Shown one piece after another: positions 48,337 to 60,800 of a stretch of DNA of 64,000 bases; position 1 is the stretch's first letter; each line of letters opens with the position of its first letter. The stretch is from Casuarina equisetifolia (Eukaryota > Streptophyta > Magnoliopsida > Fagales > Casuarinaceae), in NCBI GenBank assembly GCA_028551475.1, contig CM052356.1, positions 20,177,884-20,241,883 on the forward strand, given 5' to 3'. A program made the position numbers and the translations under genes. The notes beneath the pieces are model-generated. The model was not told the origin of the DNA. It made no database searches and saw only the letters and a program-made list of their open reading frames with translations.

Positions 48337-50139
48337 CTAGGTGCAGGTAGAAGGAGCAAAACCCACTTTACGAGCCACCACGTCGAATTCCCACAAATGG
48401 TTTTGTTGCATAATATTGCCAATGACGGAGGTACCAGGCAAATCCACCGGCAAAATTGCGATACACTTCTTCTGAGGAGCTGTATCTATGATGTAGTTCT
48501 TCACCGGTGGCGCAAAAAGAGCTCCATCTGAAAAGTGAAACACTAAGTTTGGCACTAACAACTCGTTAAAGTTAGTAGGGATGAAGCAAAAATCGAATGG
48601 TCCGTTGCCTTTGATCACTCTTTCATAAGTTGATAGTGACTTTCCCAATGCATCCATGACGGGGTCATAAGCTGGCCCTCCCAGCATTGTTAGGCTGGTA
48701 CCTGAATCAAGGATTGTTCCACCACCAAGACTTGCATCCCAGACGTAAGATGATATATTCAACATCACACCCCCAACGGAGATTCCCGCTATATCCACTG
48801 CATAGAATGGAGGAATCACTCCAAGAAGGAGCTTGGTCTGTTGCTTTGCGCCCACCACTGATTGCTCGGCTGTATTGCCACCAAACATGAGATAATTTGA
48901 GATGTTTTGGGGACTTAAGTGATCTACCAGACAGTATGAGAACTTGCCACCGAACTTTGCACTTGCTGCTGTCGCAAAACTATAATTGGAGTAGCCTAAC
49001 CCCAATACACCATTAGATGCTTTGAAGCCATCACCGCGAGTGGACTGGGTGCACCCAATCAGCACATTATCTAGCGGCATCTCTTTTCCGCCTGTTAAGC
49101 CTACCACTACTGTGTCATATGCAAAGAAGCCCAACGCAGACGACCCACCAACGTAACTAATCAGGATAGATAAGATCAGTAAACGCATTTTACAATGGCA
49201 TATTAAGAAGGAAATGTCAAAAAAGATCACTAAAGAAATGAATGAATGAGGTTAGCAAGAAGATTTAGCCAATACACTGACAGATACCGGTCGTGTGAAC
49301 TTAACCTAATAATGATTGAGCCCATATATTGTTCATGTAATGCGGCACCATACTGACATACAAACAAGTCTCACATCCTAACCATTTAGCCCCAGATTCA
49401 TTTGATTTAAGATGTTGCTGATGGGACGCTAAACTCAACAATTTGTGTCCCGTAACGTGAGTGTGAAACACGATGACCAGTCGCTAACTAGTCAACAAGC
49501 AGAAAAGTAACAAGAATGGACAAAAGCAGAGGCTACTAACCCGAAGTTGTAGGCGCAGGGGTTGGCCGGCAAGGTGCAGTTTTGGCTCGCAAAGAGTTCT
49601 GCGAGTTCAACCTTACACGTCGGCGACGAGCATGGAATAGGACGAAAGGAAGAAGAGTTATCGGAATAGAAAACCCCCGGGCCGATCGCACAGTTAGGAC
49701 TACATTTGTGAAGGCAGTTCACCCATGTCAAATCACTCCCAGTGTCCGCGATCAACGAAAACGGCAGTGCCGGGGTTCCGAGCTTGATTTGCACAAAGTA
49801 CTGACCCGTCCCAAGATCAGCAGCCGAACTGATTGGTATTTCGGCAGTGGTGGCTTCCAAGTCCCTTCTCCTCGTGTTTACACCATGGCCACGTTTGAAG
49901 GAGATGATTTCATAACGAATTATGTCATAGTGAGCAAGTTCCAGAATGCGTTCTACCTCAGATTGTTTAGGCCATGCTTCCCCTTGCTGTTGTGCAATGA
50001 GCTGCGGGTCGTGCCTGTGTAATAACACGAATCTCATCGAGTCCTGTTGCTCCGCATGAGAAAAAAGCAAGCCATGGAAATCAACACCGACGGAGAGCAA
50101 GACGATGAAGATAAGAGGGATTGGTCTGAGCCTCATCAT
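48337..50139 (-). CDS. Nepenthesin-like aspartic protease AP3 (A1 family), 2 exons
   Basis: Older paralogue of AP1 and AP2. Exon 1 is 50139-49541 and exon 2 is 49156-48337, with the same intron position and phase; the intron is only 384 bases. The product is 472 residues. It has a signal peptide (IPLIFIVLLSVGVDF), a propeptide, DTGSDLTWV (Asp132), the cysteine-bearing nepenthesin insert (shorter than in AP1/AP2 by several residues), NGVLGLGYSNYSF and DSGTSLTMLG (Asp350). The intron joint gives NFGYVGGSSALGFF. The tandem MM start is conserved with the others, and the upstream open frame begins at GTG. Several N-x-S/T sites (for example NCT and NSS) suggest glycosylation. Promoter blocks A and B are shared with AP1 and AP2. 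Intact and likely functional; the substrate is unknown. Confidence 0.92.
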
Positions 50140-50239
50140 AAGCTGGTTGTGAATTCTGACGGGATTGGTCCTCCTGCACGAGGTAGCAACAATGTATGAA
50201 GAAAGTAGAAGAGAGTTGCCTTTATTCTTGATTTGGGGG

Positions 50240-50441
50240 TTATTTATTTTTGTCGAGGATGTCAAAGCAAACCATAACACCACAACCTGTTGCTATTCGT
50301 AGGATACACTTAAAATACGGATCGAGTTAACACCATAGACCCTAAACTTGAAGATGTTAAATAGGATCTTTCTTGACGTTGCTAACAGCATAATTTGTTT
50401 CAGCCATATCTTTATAGAGAACGGCTCTCACGGTAAGGCCA
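50240..50441 (-). promoter_or_regulatory. AP3 promoter: TATA-like box, W-box and conserved blocks
   Basis: TATA-like AATAAATAAC (50240-50249 on the minus strand), a TTGAC core (50261-50265), block A (50306-50323) and block B (50417-50441), in the same order as in AP1 and AP2. Block A is about 55 bases closer to the ATG than in the other two. Confidence 0.55.
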
Positions 50442-52038
50442 ATCATTGCATCGTCGTCCTATGGATTAGTTTTCTGGGTTGCCTTCTTTAGTCGCTGCTA
50501 CTTTTAGTAATTGTCCCCGAGGGTGATGGAGTTCTCCAGCTTCGGGTTTAACAGCTGTTTCTCGATGGCTTTTTTCCCAATTTGGTGATTCTACCATAGT
50601 AGCTGGTCCAAAATCTTCTTTTTGCATAAACCTCCTTCTATTCGTTTTGATTTTTTACGTAGTAGCGAAGGCATGGGATTGGGATACCTATCTAAGGCCA
50701 AGACCGGCCTCACCTCCAAAGCAACTTGACGGATCTTGGGGATAGGCCCACCTCCCCCCATCCCAGATTCATCACCACCAACGACACCACCAAAAACAAA
50801 CATCAACAAGACCCAGATATCTTGTTACTGTTATTTCTCCTCTTTTTCTCTGTTGCTCAGCTGCCTGCTGCTCCTGGTCTCTTATGGTCTTTCATCGTAC
50901 TTATTAAAGGAGAGAACCCACAGGACCACATCCACGGCCTTATCAAAGCCCAAGCTTGAGCTCTACCAGCCCACGTTGCAAGAGCAAATCAAAATGATGT
51001 CCATGAAACGTTGGATCGAGTCATTTTGTAGTCCATGAGATGATGAAGTAGGTGCCAAGGATGGGGTTAACTAGGCCTCTGATGAAGGAGCACTCGGACC
51101 CCTGTACGCTCATGTCCCCTAAGCATCAAAGTAATTCGACTCCTAGGATTGGGCTTTGTTAAGTCCGTGAATGTGGGCCTTTGTGTTCTCTCCTTTTAAT
51201 AGTATTTTAACTTGATCGACCAGAAATTAAATACTAATATGGGAATGCGGAAATTGATAAGTTTGGGTTTTTAGTCATTGACCAACAGTTTTACAGATTC
51301 ATTTTAGTCAAACCATTTTTTTCAGTTGTTAATGCATCACAAGTGGGGTATGCCAGGTGACGAAGGAGCACCAGTGTCTGGCATGCCAGGTAAGAAGTGG
51401 GGAATTATATGTTTGATTTTCTAATGAGACTTGTTTGAATGGAAACTATATTTCATCAAATATTATATCAATAGAAATGAAACCTTTATTTGTTTTAAAA
51501 AATAATCAATGGTTGCCTTGGTAGTGTAGTGTAGTGGAACCCAAGAAATGCACACTTTTTACATCGAAGTTGCAATTCATGTTTGTCATATGGGCAAAAA
51601 AAGTATAGGCTAGAAATTCAAATGTGGAATTTGGTGGAATTAGGAGTGTTCAAATAAAATGAGGTTCATCTTGTAATAATTACAAAACCAATACATAATG
51701 TATGTAAAAACTTGCACATATTTGAACGAAAAATTACAATTATATATATTATTATAGATTATTTTCTATTGATATCATAACCATCATTACATCAATGCTT
51801 TTAACATAATTATGAAGGATGACCACAGACTTAATATTGTAAAATATATTGTTATGATCAACAAACACGTAACTCAATTAAAAGCAAGTACTACTTAAGA
51901 TCTCTTAATCAAAATTTGAGATCCGAATGCATGAGTTAGATACGCACATATGATACATATACACACATTGTTATACATCACTGGTGTTTACCTAAAAGTG
52001 TTTTGAGTTATAACCGTGTTGAAATATGATGCTGCAGG

Positions 52039-52221
52039 CATGTCATCTTGCCAGTGAAAAATGACAGGTACCAAAATTTCACTCAAGGGAAGTCGATAGA
52101 GCAGATCATGTTGAAAATGATCTCTGATAACAGTAAATCTCCCTCCTCCGATTTACATTTGGAGAAAGTTCTGTTCAAGATGGAGATGAGAGACGGTGAG
52201 AAAATGGGAACGACTTCCTAG
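52039..52221 (+). other. Short open frame with exon-like features
   Basis: About 60 codons open to a TAG at 52219-52221, preceded by CTGCAG, which could be a splice acceptor (52032-52037). The first ATG in frame is at 52108 (37 residues). The translation is rich in charged residues (for example LEKVLFKMEMRDGEKMG). No family recognised; it may be a leftover exon. Confidence 0.2.
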
Positions 52222-52560
52222 CAAATCAACGGATTTGGACCGAAAAATATCGCAAGATTATTTTAATACCTGATCTATAACTTCTTTTTTTGAGATTAAG
52301 AGCAATATTTTTGCTCTAAATTACAAGGGGATCAAATTAGGACACGACTTCCGCGTGTTTGCCTGAAGCCTACTCATTCCCTCCATACCATCTCTTGTTT
52401 CTTCTACCAATTTCCATACTTGATCAGGCTATGTTTGTGTAAGTTGTAAGACTGTCTTTCCTACTCTGTCAATTAAGTAATGCAAACTTCTTCAAAGCTT
52501 CCCACATGGTTTTCTTCCATTCTGGTTTACATACACAAGCTCAAGCAACTCACCTCCTGC

Positions 52561-52746
52561 TTAGTGTCCAGGGCCTATGCAGACAGCAATATTTTCAGGA
52601 TTTTCTAATGACCATATTGATCTATATTGGCTCTGGACACTGATGCTATCTTCGTCGTGTACTTTCATCGAGTCACACAAGAAAATGCGTCCACCAAGAG
52701 AAAGAGGAAAAGTAGTAAAAAAAAGTATGAAATAACTCTTGAGCAT
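52561..52746 (-). other. 61-codon open frame, possible small secreted peptide
   Basis: Begins with a real ATG (52746). The N-terminus (MLKSYFILFFTTFPLSLGG) looks like a signal peptide, the middle is polar, and the frame ends ...CIGPGH before TAA. A terminal G-x-GH is seen in some plant secreted peptide precursors (the PIP family, whose full motif begins SGPS), but the SGPS part is absent here. A TATAAATA-like run is not clear upstream. It could equally be chance or part of the nitrobindin 3' region. Confidence 0.2.
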
Positions 52747-53017
52747 AATTTGGTATAAACAAGGAAAAACTCGAAATCTATTTATGTAGATTTACGCTGT
52801 GACAAAGAATAGGCTTATACAAGCTAAAATTTCCGGCAGAAAATACTAACCAGACTGGAAGTCACTGTCAATTGAACAAGCAGGAAAAAACATTACTACG
52901 CGATCACTGGACGTCCAAGAAAAGTGTGTAAGTACGTCAAACAACAGCGAGGACTGTCATATAGGATTTTATTTTGGCGTTGATTCATTCACCCTGCCAT
53001 TTTATAATATGACCGAG

Positions 53018-56000
53018 TCATATTTTCTTGAGTGACGCTCTCAAGTGTGGTTGAAGACTAACAGAATGGGTAGCCATCTGAACCACATAAGATAGATCTC
53101 CACCAGTAAACTCAAAAACCCGGGTTGTCTCTTTCACCTAAACAGCAGAAGAGGAAGTCATGATCGATTACTTGGTGCATTTTTAATAGAGAGAAAAGGG
53201 CTCTTCTTAACAAAGCTAACTACATTCACAATATGAATTATTAACCATCAGCAATTTCAACTCAGAGAATAATTTGCTTTAGAAGGATGCAGATTAATCA
53301 AGTAATACACGCAGAAAGAGATGCAAATATTATTCCTACCTTCCAAATGAAAATATACGTCATTTCATAAATCTCTATTTTCAAAAGTGGGGACAATTTT
53401 CTCAGTAGTACTTTCAAGAACATGGCCACTTGCTTTTTATACTTGTGTTGTACAGTAACCTTCAATATCAGTCAGCATTTCACCTGGTGTACCATCCTTA
53501 TTTACCCATTATCACTCCGTAAATCGGGACACAATTCCATATTTCCAATACCCAAGGCTCCACCCCTCTCCAAACAGGAAAGAGAAAGATGGATTTCAAA
53601 TTCCAATTAGCAAATAAGTCCATACGCTTGCATTTCCTCGGTCCAGATAGGCATGTAATCTCACAGAAACTTATTTCTCCAACCAGTTCCATCAAAATTT
53701 TTCTTTGAGAGATTTTGCATCCTCTTAACAAGTTATGTTGTTTATAGTGTCCTCAGCACTACTGTGTATACACTTTTTAATTGCAAAAGTTGACACTAAC
53801 TAGACTTCTATCTATAACTATCACGGAATAAGAAAAGCTTTACACATTAATGATGCTGATACGAGAAAAGAGCATAGAGATACTAAATTTATCACCAATA
53901 GAAATAGAATCTCAATGAAGGGGGAATGGTTTTATTGTCTGTCCAAGATATAGAAATGAACTGGGGGGATGGAATAGAATCTGGAAAGAACAGAAGCAGG
54001 TGGCTAATATGGTTACCAGTAATTGATTACATTAAAAGGCCGAACCATTTCTAAGTCCTAAGACTTTCAACGGGAAAAGTTATTGCATACATAAGCTCAC
54101 ATCTTTTATAAGCAGAAGTAGAGAGGTTAGTGCAACTCGTGCAACTCTAGTAATATGTAAAACCTAAGGCAAAACGCTTTAATGCAAGTGAACAAAACTT
54201 ACTAAGAAAAGAACACTCTGCTAAAACGAATAGATCTATACACTCTCCTTAAGGCAAATGCCTCATGTCATCTTTCTGTTTGCCATGTATCCATCGAATT
54301 GTCCAAATGTGCAGACGAAGATTGATTACAGAAGGAAATATTCCTTTTGTGGCCGAGAAAGCCAACAAGAACATCAATGCCCATTGACCTAAGCATACAA
54401 GTATGCAAACCTAGTAACCAGAAAAACACCATCTAGAATGACTATCAAACAACTCTAAACTGATTTTCAGCCGTGATGGTTTTCACAGAACCCCGTGAGT
54501 CTGCAAGATGAACTAGTAAATCACCTTTCATCAAAACTAAAATGATGAGTACTTCTCTCAATAAGTACAACTCAAACGAACTGGAGATCAAACCTGTTGG
54601 ACGCAAGCTTCTCAGTATATTAAAAGCAACGATCAAATCAAATGTCAACTTTTGAGTTCTTTTTCTATTTCCAAGTAAACAGGAAAAACTTAAACTTATC
54701 AGTGCTCTGCACCATCTTGACAATGGTAAAACAGTGTTGCAGTATAAGTACTCAACTAGCTGAAATTTAGAATAACAGGATAACTTATCCCAAAAACCTA
54801 AAATATTGCACCATAAAAGACTACATCATTAGAATAGATTACCTTGGAAGCGTTGCCCACCATTGCACTTTGCAGCTTTATGACTTTCTCTTCGGCATTA
54901 TATGTCCCTTTCTGGAGTGGAAAATATATCATTACCAGATATATCCGCAAACAAAAATGACACAAGGCAAATACATAGATATATAGGCGTTTATACCTGA
55001 CACATGACACACATAAAAGGAGATTAACATAAATGGGAAGAGAAAAGCAATCAACTCTAAACAGTACTATCAACTCTATAAGCAACATCAAAAAACTAGT
55101 CACAAGGAACAAATCAATATAGCATATTTCAACACCAAAACAATATAGAATAGTACATGGGAATTGCGAGTTTCAAGATTCATGTTACATATCTTGGATC
55201 TTTTATTGATTTCAATTCAGAATTCACGGTCATGTACGCTGCTCTTGGCTCCTTATCGTTGATTAGCAGCAAACATCTCGTATGACAATAGTAGTATTTA
55301 CGGGTAACATTAGTAATGTTGATGTTAGGTAGCATCATGTGATGCAATTAAAAGCCTTAGAGGAGGTACAACTGTTACCCTACGAATAAAGTTAACCTTA
55401 CAAAGCCAAAGCCTTATGCATCAGTGATAAATGTAAATATTTAACCATCCCTTACAAAGGACTCAGAATTGGATGTGCCAATCGTGCGTCCTATTGGCCA
55501 TCTTCAGTATTAGAAATTCAAAAATAAAAAATAAAATCTTTTCATACTACGAAATGCTGGATGCTTAAATTTGAGGAGAATTTTAACATAAATATGTATT
55601 CAGGCAGAAAATTTCTGTGATAAATGTAGGGGATTGACAGAAACCATCGTTGTCATGGCAGTTGCTTTTGGAAACACGCAGGACTAGGTAGCTAGTTTCT
55701 TTGATTCGCAGAATCTAACACCAACAATGAAGCGAAGCAACCAGTGCTCCACTTTGGTCCACGTTGATTCGTGATACGTTTAATAAGTATCTTGAAAAGA
55801 ATATAGATGGGTAGGCATAAAATGCGATAATGGAGCTCTAGGGAGTGAGGAAGATACCAGGACTTCAACAAGCCCAGTGCTCTGAGCAATGACAAGTTCG
55901 ATGGAACCATCCGGTCTGGGCCGCCAGTATCCGCTCTCGGCGTGCATAGGTTCCCCGGAACCGAGCTTCCAAGTCTTCTGGGTGTAAGCTACAACGGGCC

Positions 56001-56175
56001 TGCTAGGGTGGTGGGAGAAATTGATTTCCTCGATGTAGGAGAAGGAATTGATGGTGGGAAAGCCACCCTCTCCTTGGCCTTTCCATGTCCCCAGCAAGTA
56101 CGATATTCCTTGTATTTCCGGATGTACGGCCACAGCATTTTCTGCAGATGCTGATTCCGATGTAAGGCCATCCAT
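53018..56175 (-). CDS. Nitrobindin-like heme-binding beta-barrel protein, 3 exons
   Basis: Plant nitrobindin (THAP4-like/UPF0678 family), a small soluble beta-barrel that binds ferric heme and nitric oxide in its studied relatives. The exons are 56175-55858, 54911-54843 and 53137-53018, all in phase 0 with GT-AG borders, giving 168 residues; the Arabidopsis protein is about the same length. The family motif GTWKGQGEG is at residues 29-37. TQKTWK, HAESGYWRPRPDG and STGLVEV follow in exon 1, KGTYN and VGNASK are in exon 2, and LSYVVQMAT is in exon 3. The C-terminal His that holds heme iron in this family is His160 (SLQPHLRASL). The start is the ATG at 56175: upstream codons in frame reach a stop with no other ATG. 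The two introns are about 0.95 and 1.7 kb. It is divergent from the kinase gene, with about 1.7 kb between start codons. Confidence 0.93.
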
Positions 56176-57883
56176 TTCCACCACCTCTGGTATAATAGAT
56201 TGACTTTCCCGGGGGCTTTGAGCCTCAAAGTCGATCCCTTGATGCTTCGTTATTTCCGTTCACCCCTCGGTTTCTTCCCCTTTCGAGTAACGCCAGGTGA
56301 AATAACTCCTCTTGCGCTCGTAACCGGACATTACAAGCACGAGTGCCCTTGTAATGTCCTTCAAAGCCATTTTCGATGGTTGGGATCTTCTGAAATCAAT
56401 GTCTAACACCCATGAAAAGTTAATAACAAGATTAAGAATAAGATAAGAATTACTGCAGCAATTTGTTACAGGTGGTCAGCCATCATTTGGATAGCCAAAA
56501 TCAAAGTTATATTAAGGTACTAATTGTTAAAAGGCTAGTCTAACTTAAAAATTAGTTCTCAAATGTTAGTAGGACATTTTTTCATTTCCATTTGCGTTGC
56601 ACGTTGGTTGGATGACATGAATCTTGATGTCGCATGAGATGAGATGGAACAAATTCAACTAAACTTTGATATCATTTTAAAAGGTTTAATTTAAAAATTA
56701 ACTTAAATATTAAAATAATATTTTCTTTAATTAGACTTCACCACACACTAATCATGTGTTGTGAATACCGTTACAATATTAGTTAAAAATATCAACTCTA
56801 GCACATAATATCTATACTTGCATTTTTTTGCATATTTAAAATTCATTTTTTGTTTTATTAAATCACCTAAAAAGCATTGGCCCAAAGAATAACAGTATGG
56901 AAATTGCAACGTGGCAATCAATTATTCAAAAGTCTGTTAAACCAGTATTGCTTTGAAGAGGAGGATTAAACGCCTATCCATTCGTCCTGACAGCGATGAC
57001 CGTTTCTCTTCTCTTGATTTTGTTGCTAATACTCTGTACTTACATATAAATAAAAAATGGGATTTTCTAACTGTAGTTCTCTTTTTTGTTCCACACATTT
57101 CTCGCAAGAATTGCCACCCCACCTGACGAATCCGCCTCATTCTCCATACGCAGATGCCATTTCTCTTCTCCACCTCTTTTTCTTCTTTCCCTGTGATTTC
57201 CTGAACAAAATTGTTTTAAGGAAAATGCAAACTAATTCTCAGGAACACGCACATAGAGAGAAAAGCATTCAAGCTTTTCGGTGATTGCTGCCATTTTTGG
57301 ATCTCTGGTTTGTTCTTTATTCCTTGCTTGCTTTCTGTTTCTAACATTGTTTCATACCAGTTTTCAGTTTGCATTCTCGTCATCTTCTCTCTGAGTTGTC
57401 TTCAAAGTACATTCAATTGTATATCCGGCATTGACCTTTTGATATTTGCGTTATGGTGTCACATAACATTACGTGCCCACCCCGTTGTCTTGTATGCTGA
57501 CATAGTCCCTTGCATAAAGCGTGGGGCAAGAGAGCATCTTTGAGGCTCAGGACTTATTTGTTTAGCATTTTAAAGGCTGTCTTGTCCGCCAATACGAAAT
57601 ATATACAAGGAGTTTAAGCTCCTAAAGGAAAACTGTGGATTGTGGTAAAAAAGAAGCTTTGGGCAGTGCATTATGCGCAGGGTTTACACCTTGGGTTCCA
57701 TTTAAATAAAGGGCCTAGTTGTTGGGATTAACTTGGCATATCATACTGATACGTGACCACAAATACGAGCCTAAGACCACAGCATGTCTTCTTTACGCAT
57801 TTTATTGTGGGAGGAGTAATTCATTCTCATGCCAATCTGATCAGGATTTCCTCTTGAGCGCTGGTGCTGTGTTGCCTCCATAA
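56176..57883. promoter_or_regulatory. Divergent intergenic region, nitrobindin and kinase
   Basis: Should hold both promoters and the kinase 5' leader. A good TATA-like run, acatataaataaaa, is at 57042-57055 on the plus strand, about 830 bases before the kinase ATG, which would imply a long leader, possibly with its own intron. Short open frames here are not convincing genes. Confidence 0.4.
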
Positions 57884-60800
57884 ATGTCATCAAAGCCTTT
57901 CAAGAGGCCAGATTCGGCTGAGGTAAGTTTCATATCTATTCTCATTCCTGCGGTATCATTCTTTCTGAAAACAAAGATGGCAGGAATCGTGACAGGCTTA
58001 GTCTTCATCGATTGATTATAAAGAAAAATAGAAACAGGACCTCTGGACTGGTTTGTTCATGACTATGAAGCTCGATGGGTTCATTCTTATACAACAAATG
58101 GTTCATTTATTATGCAGATGAGCCACCTGTTATCAGAGAATCTAGCATGTCCACCCAAAAAGTCGGATGTTGTTGCCAAGAGTGCTGCTCATTCAGCCAA
58201 TGGTCCACCATATGATATCCTGAAAGTGCAGCAATTTGCCAAAAACTGTGTTGACTCATCCTCTCAGACTTCAGCATGTGAACCAGGACATATGGATCCG
58301 ATCAGTAAAAGGAAACCGAGTTTGTGGATTGACCCTTCTCCTGGTCCCAAAAGAGTGGACCCAGCTCCCAAGATTGTTTCGGATTCAATTAGCAACTCTT
58401 CTCCAATCCAAAGTCCAATGACCTCTCCAATATCTGGAAGAACTTCCAGAGGAATGCCTTCACCAATACCTTCGACAGGGGCAACAAGGGTAACACCAGC
58501 AAGCACAAAGGTAAACGGTGAAAGGACTACCAATTCCTTTACCAACCACGGCCAAGGGAGTGTAAACAACTCTCGCAGTGACAGCTTAGAGAGCTCCAGC
58601 GCACCCCTCAGGCCGCATACTGGTGGTGATGTACGGTGGGATGCTATCAACATGGTCTCCAAAGGTTCCCCTCTAAATCTTAGCCATTTCCGGCTTCTCA
58701 AGCGCCTTGGCTATGGAGATATTGGGAGCGTCTATCTTGTCCAGCTTAGAGGAAGTGACGCCTACTTTGCCATGAAAGTCATGGACAAGGCCTCTCTTGC
58801 CAGCAGAAACAAGCTTCTGAGAGCACAGACAGAAAAAGAGATACTAGGACTTTTAGACCATCCGTTCTTGCCAACTCTATATTCTTCCTTCGAGACTGAT
58901 AAGTTCTACTGCTTGATCATGGAATTCTGCAGTGGAGGCAATCTTCATACTCTGCGGCAGAAACAACCTAATAAGCATTTTACTGAAGAAGCTGCACGGT
59001 GAGTACCCTACCAATGACTTATAGTTCTCTCTTCTCTTTGATTAACTTTCCAGTTTATATTTCTAAAAGTTATATCGTCTAAATCGGTCTAGTTCTTACT
59101 GGTATAACAATGGTTTCCTGATGGTACGAGACCAACCTAAATAAAGGAGGTTTGGGTTAGGTCAACCACAGTTTTTAACATTGTCCGATTACCTCGCATT
59201 GTTGTTGCCCTCATTTATGTTCATGGTTTTGATTTTTGATGCCTGTTCTAAAAGAATAGCTTCCACGGCCTCAAATATAACAAATACCTTGTTTACACCT
59301 CCAAATGTATGCATAAAATTTTGGATTTAAGAATAGAATAAAGAAGCCCTGCTAAAAGTTCAACAAATTAACAAGACAGAAAAGTCATTTGTGCATGCAA
59401 ATACATAATTTTGAGAACTAAAATGATTGATGGCCACCTCTACCAACTCGTCTTATAACTTCAATCCTTAAAGAAGACATCTAGGTTATGTAAATGGCAA
59501 GTACTAGTTAATCTACCCAATGGAACTAGGAGAATTTGGGCATTGTGAGAAAATTAATTCATGAATTCAAAATGAAAGAGGTTGCTTTCGCATCTTATTT
59601 TAAATTTTCTACAATTACACCTGTGGAACATAGCCAAAGTAGTTCATCTACAAACATAGACCTTGGAGAGCTTGATCCTAGTTAACCCAAAACAAATTAA
59701 AAAGAAAAAATAGTTGGAATTGATTTGTGCATGATATATTTCTCTTTCTTAGTACTGCTTGATGGGTGCATCCCACCAGAGGAATAAGGTCAAAAGAACC
59801 TAGTTCATAGCTTTTACCAATGGTTTAATTCACCAAAAAGGTTGTATCCCTCCATTAATGGATAGATTAATATGGATGATTATATTCAGGCTTATAGTTT
59901 CTTTTGTCACTTATTTATCCCATACATTTGAGTAGATATTTTACTACATATTATGTGACCTTCAGTAAAGAATTGAATTTAATCTAGCAACAAATTTATT
60001 TATTTATGAAAGAATGACATTTTCAAATAGAATTTCATAATTTATTTGAGATTTTTTTTTTCTTTTATTATATGTTCAATTCTTAGTATTGTCTTCTCTT
60101 CTTTGTTTGTTCATTTGTTTGCTTGTTAGTGTCTATCAAAATTCTTTTTCACTTACCATCCTTCCTAGCTTAATGTCCTCGTAAGAAGTAGAAATTGTGA
60201 GGGGACTGTTCTCCTAAGTCGAGGGAAAGCATACTTTGGAGACGTTTGGATTAGTGTTATTGCTAACTTGCTTGGCTATAATTTATGTCAATATCTCTTG
60301 TATTCTCGTTTCCTCAATAATTAAGAGTATTCTTCTCCTCGTGGTTGATCTATGAATCTTCATCACAGTAGTTTCTCTTTAGCTCAATGAATTAGTTTCT
60401 GGTGCCAAATTTTGCAGTCTGGGAAAGAATTTCTGACAGTTTTTTGTTGTTTTAACAGGTTCTATGCATCAGAGGTGTTGTTAGCGCTCGAGTATCTGCA
60501 CATGCTAGGTATTGTATACAGGGATTTGAAGCCAGAGAATGTCCTGGTTAGAGAAGAGGGTCATATCATGCTTTCGGATTTTGATTTATCCCTGCGTTGT
60601 TCCGTGAGTCCTACGCTTGTGAAGTCCTCCACCATCGTTCTAAGCAATGGCGGGGTATTTTTGGATGATCAGCTTGCAGTGAATGGTTGTATGCAGCCAG
60701 CCAACTTTCTTCCACGCATTCTAGCAACCAAAAAGAATCGTAAATCGAAGTCGGATTTTGGCCTCTGTGTTGGCTCCCTCCCTGAACTGATGGCAGAGCC

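Larger units (their letters stand above)
50442..53017. other. Spacer between AP3 and nitrobindin
   Basis: Holds the diverged third copy of the shared upstream block (50664-50890), A+T-rich noncoding DNA to 52.0 kb, and two short open frames of unclear meaning (52039-52221 plus, 52561-52746 minus). No recognised gene. Confidence 0.4.

Noticed and set aside
56176..56184. Nitrobindin start three codons earlier
   Set aside because: That codon is GTG, and an upstream stop comes before any in-frame ATG. The ATG at 56175 is the plausible start.
57310..57543. A hydrophobic 77-codon frame in the kinase upstream region
   Set aside because: Hydrophobicity follows from the T-rich leader. No homologue or gene context; at most an upstream open frame.
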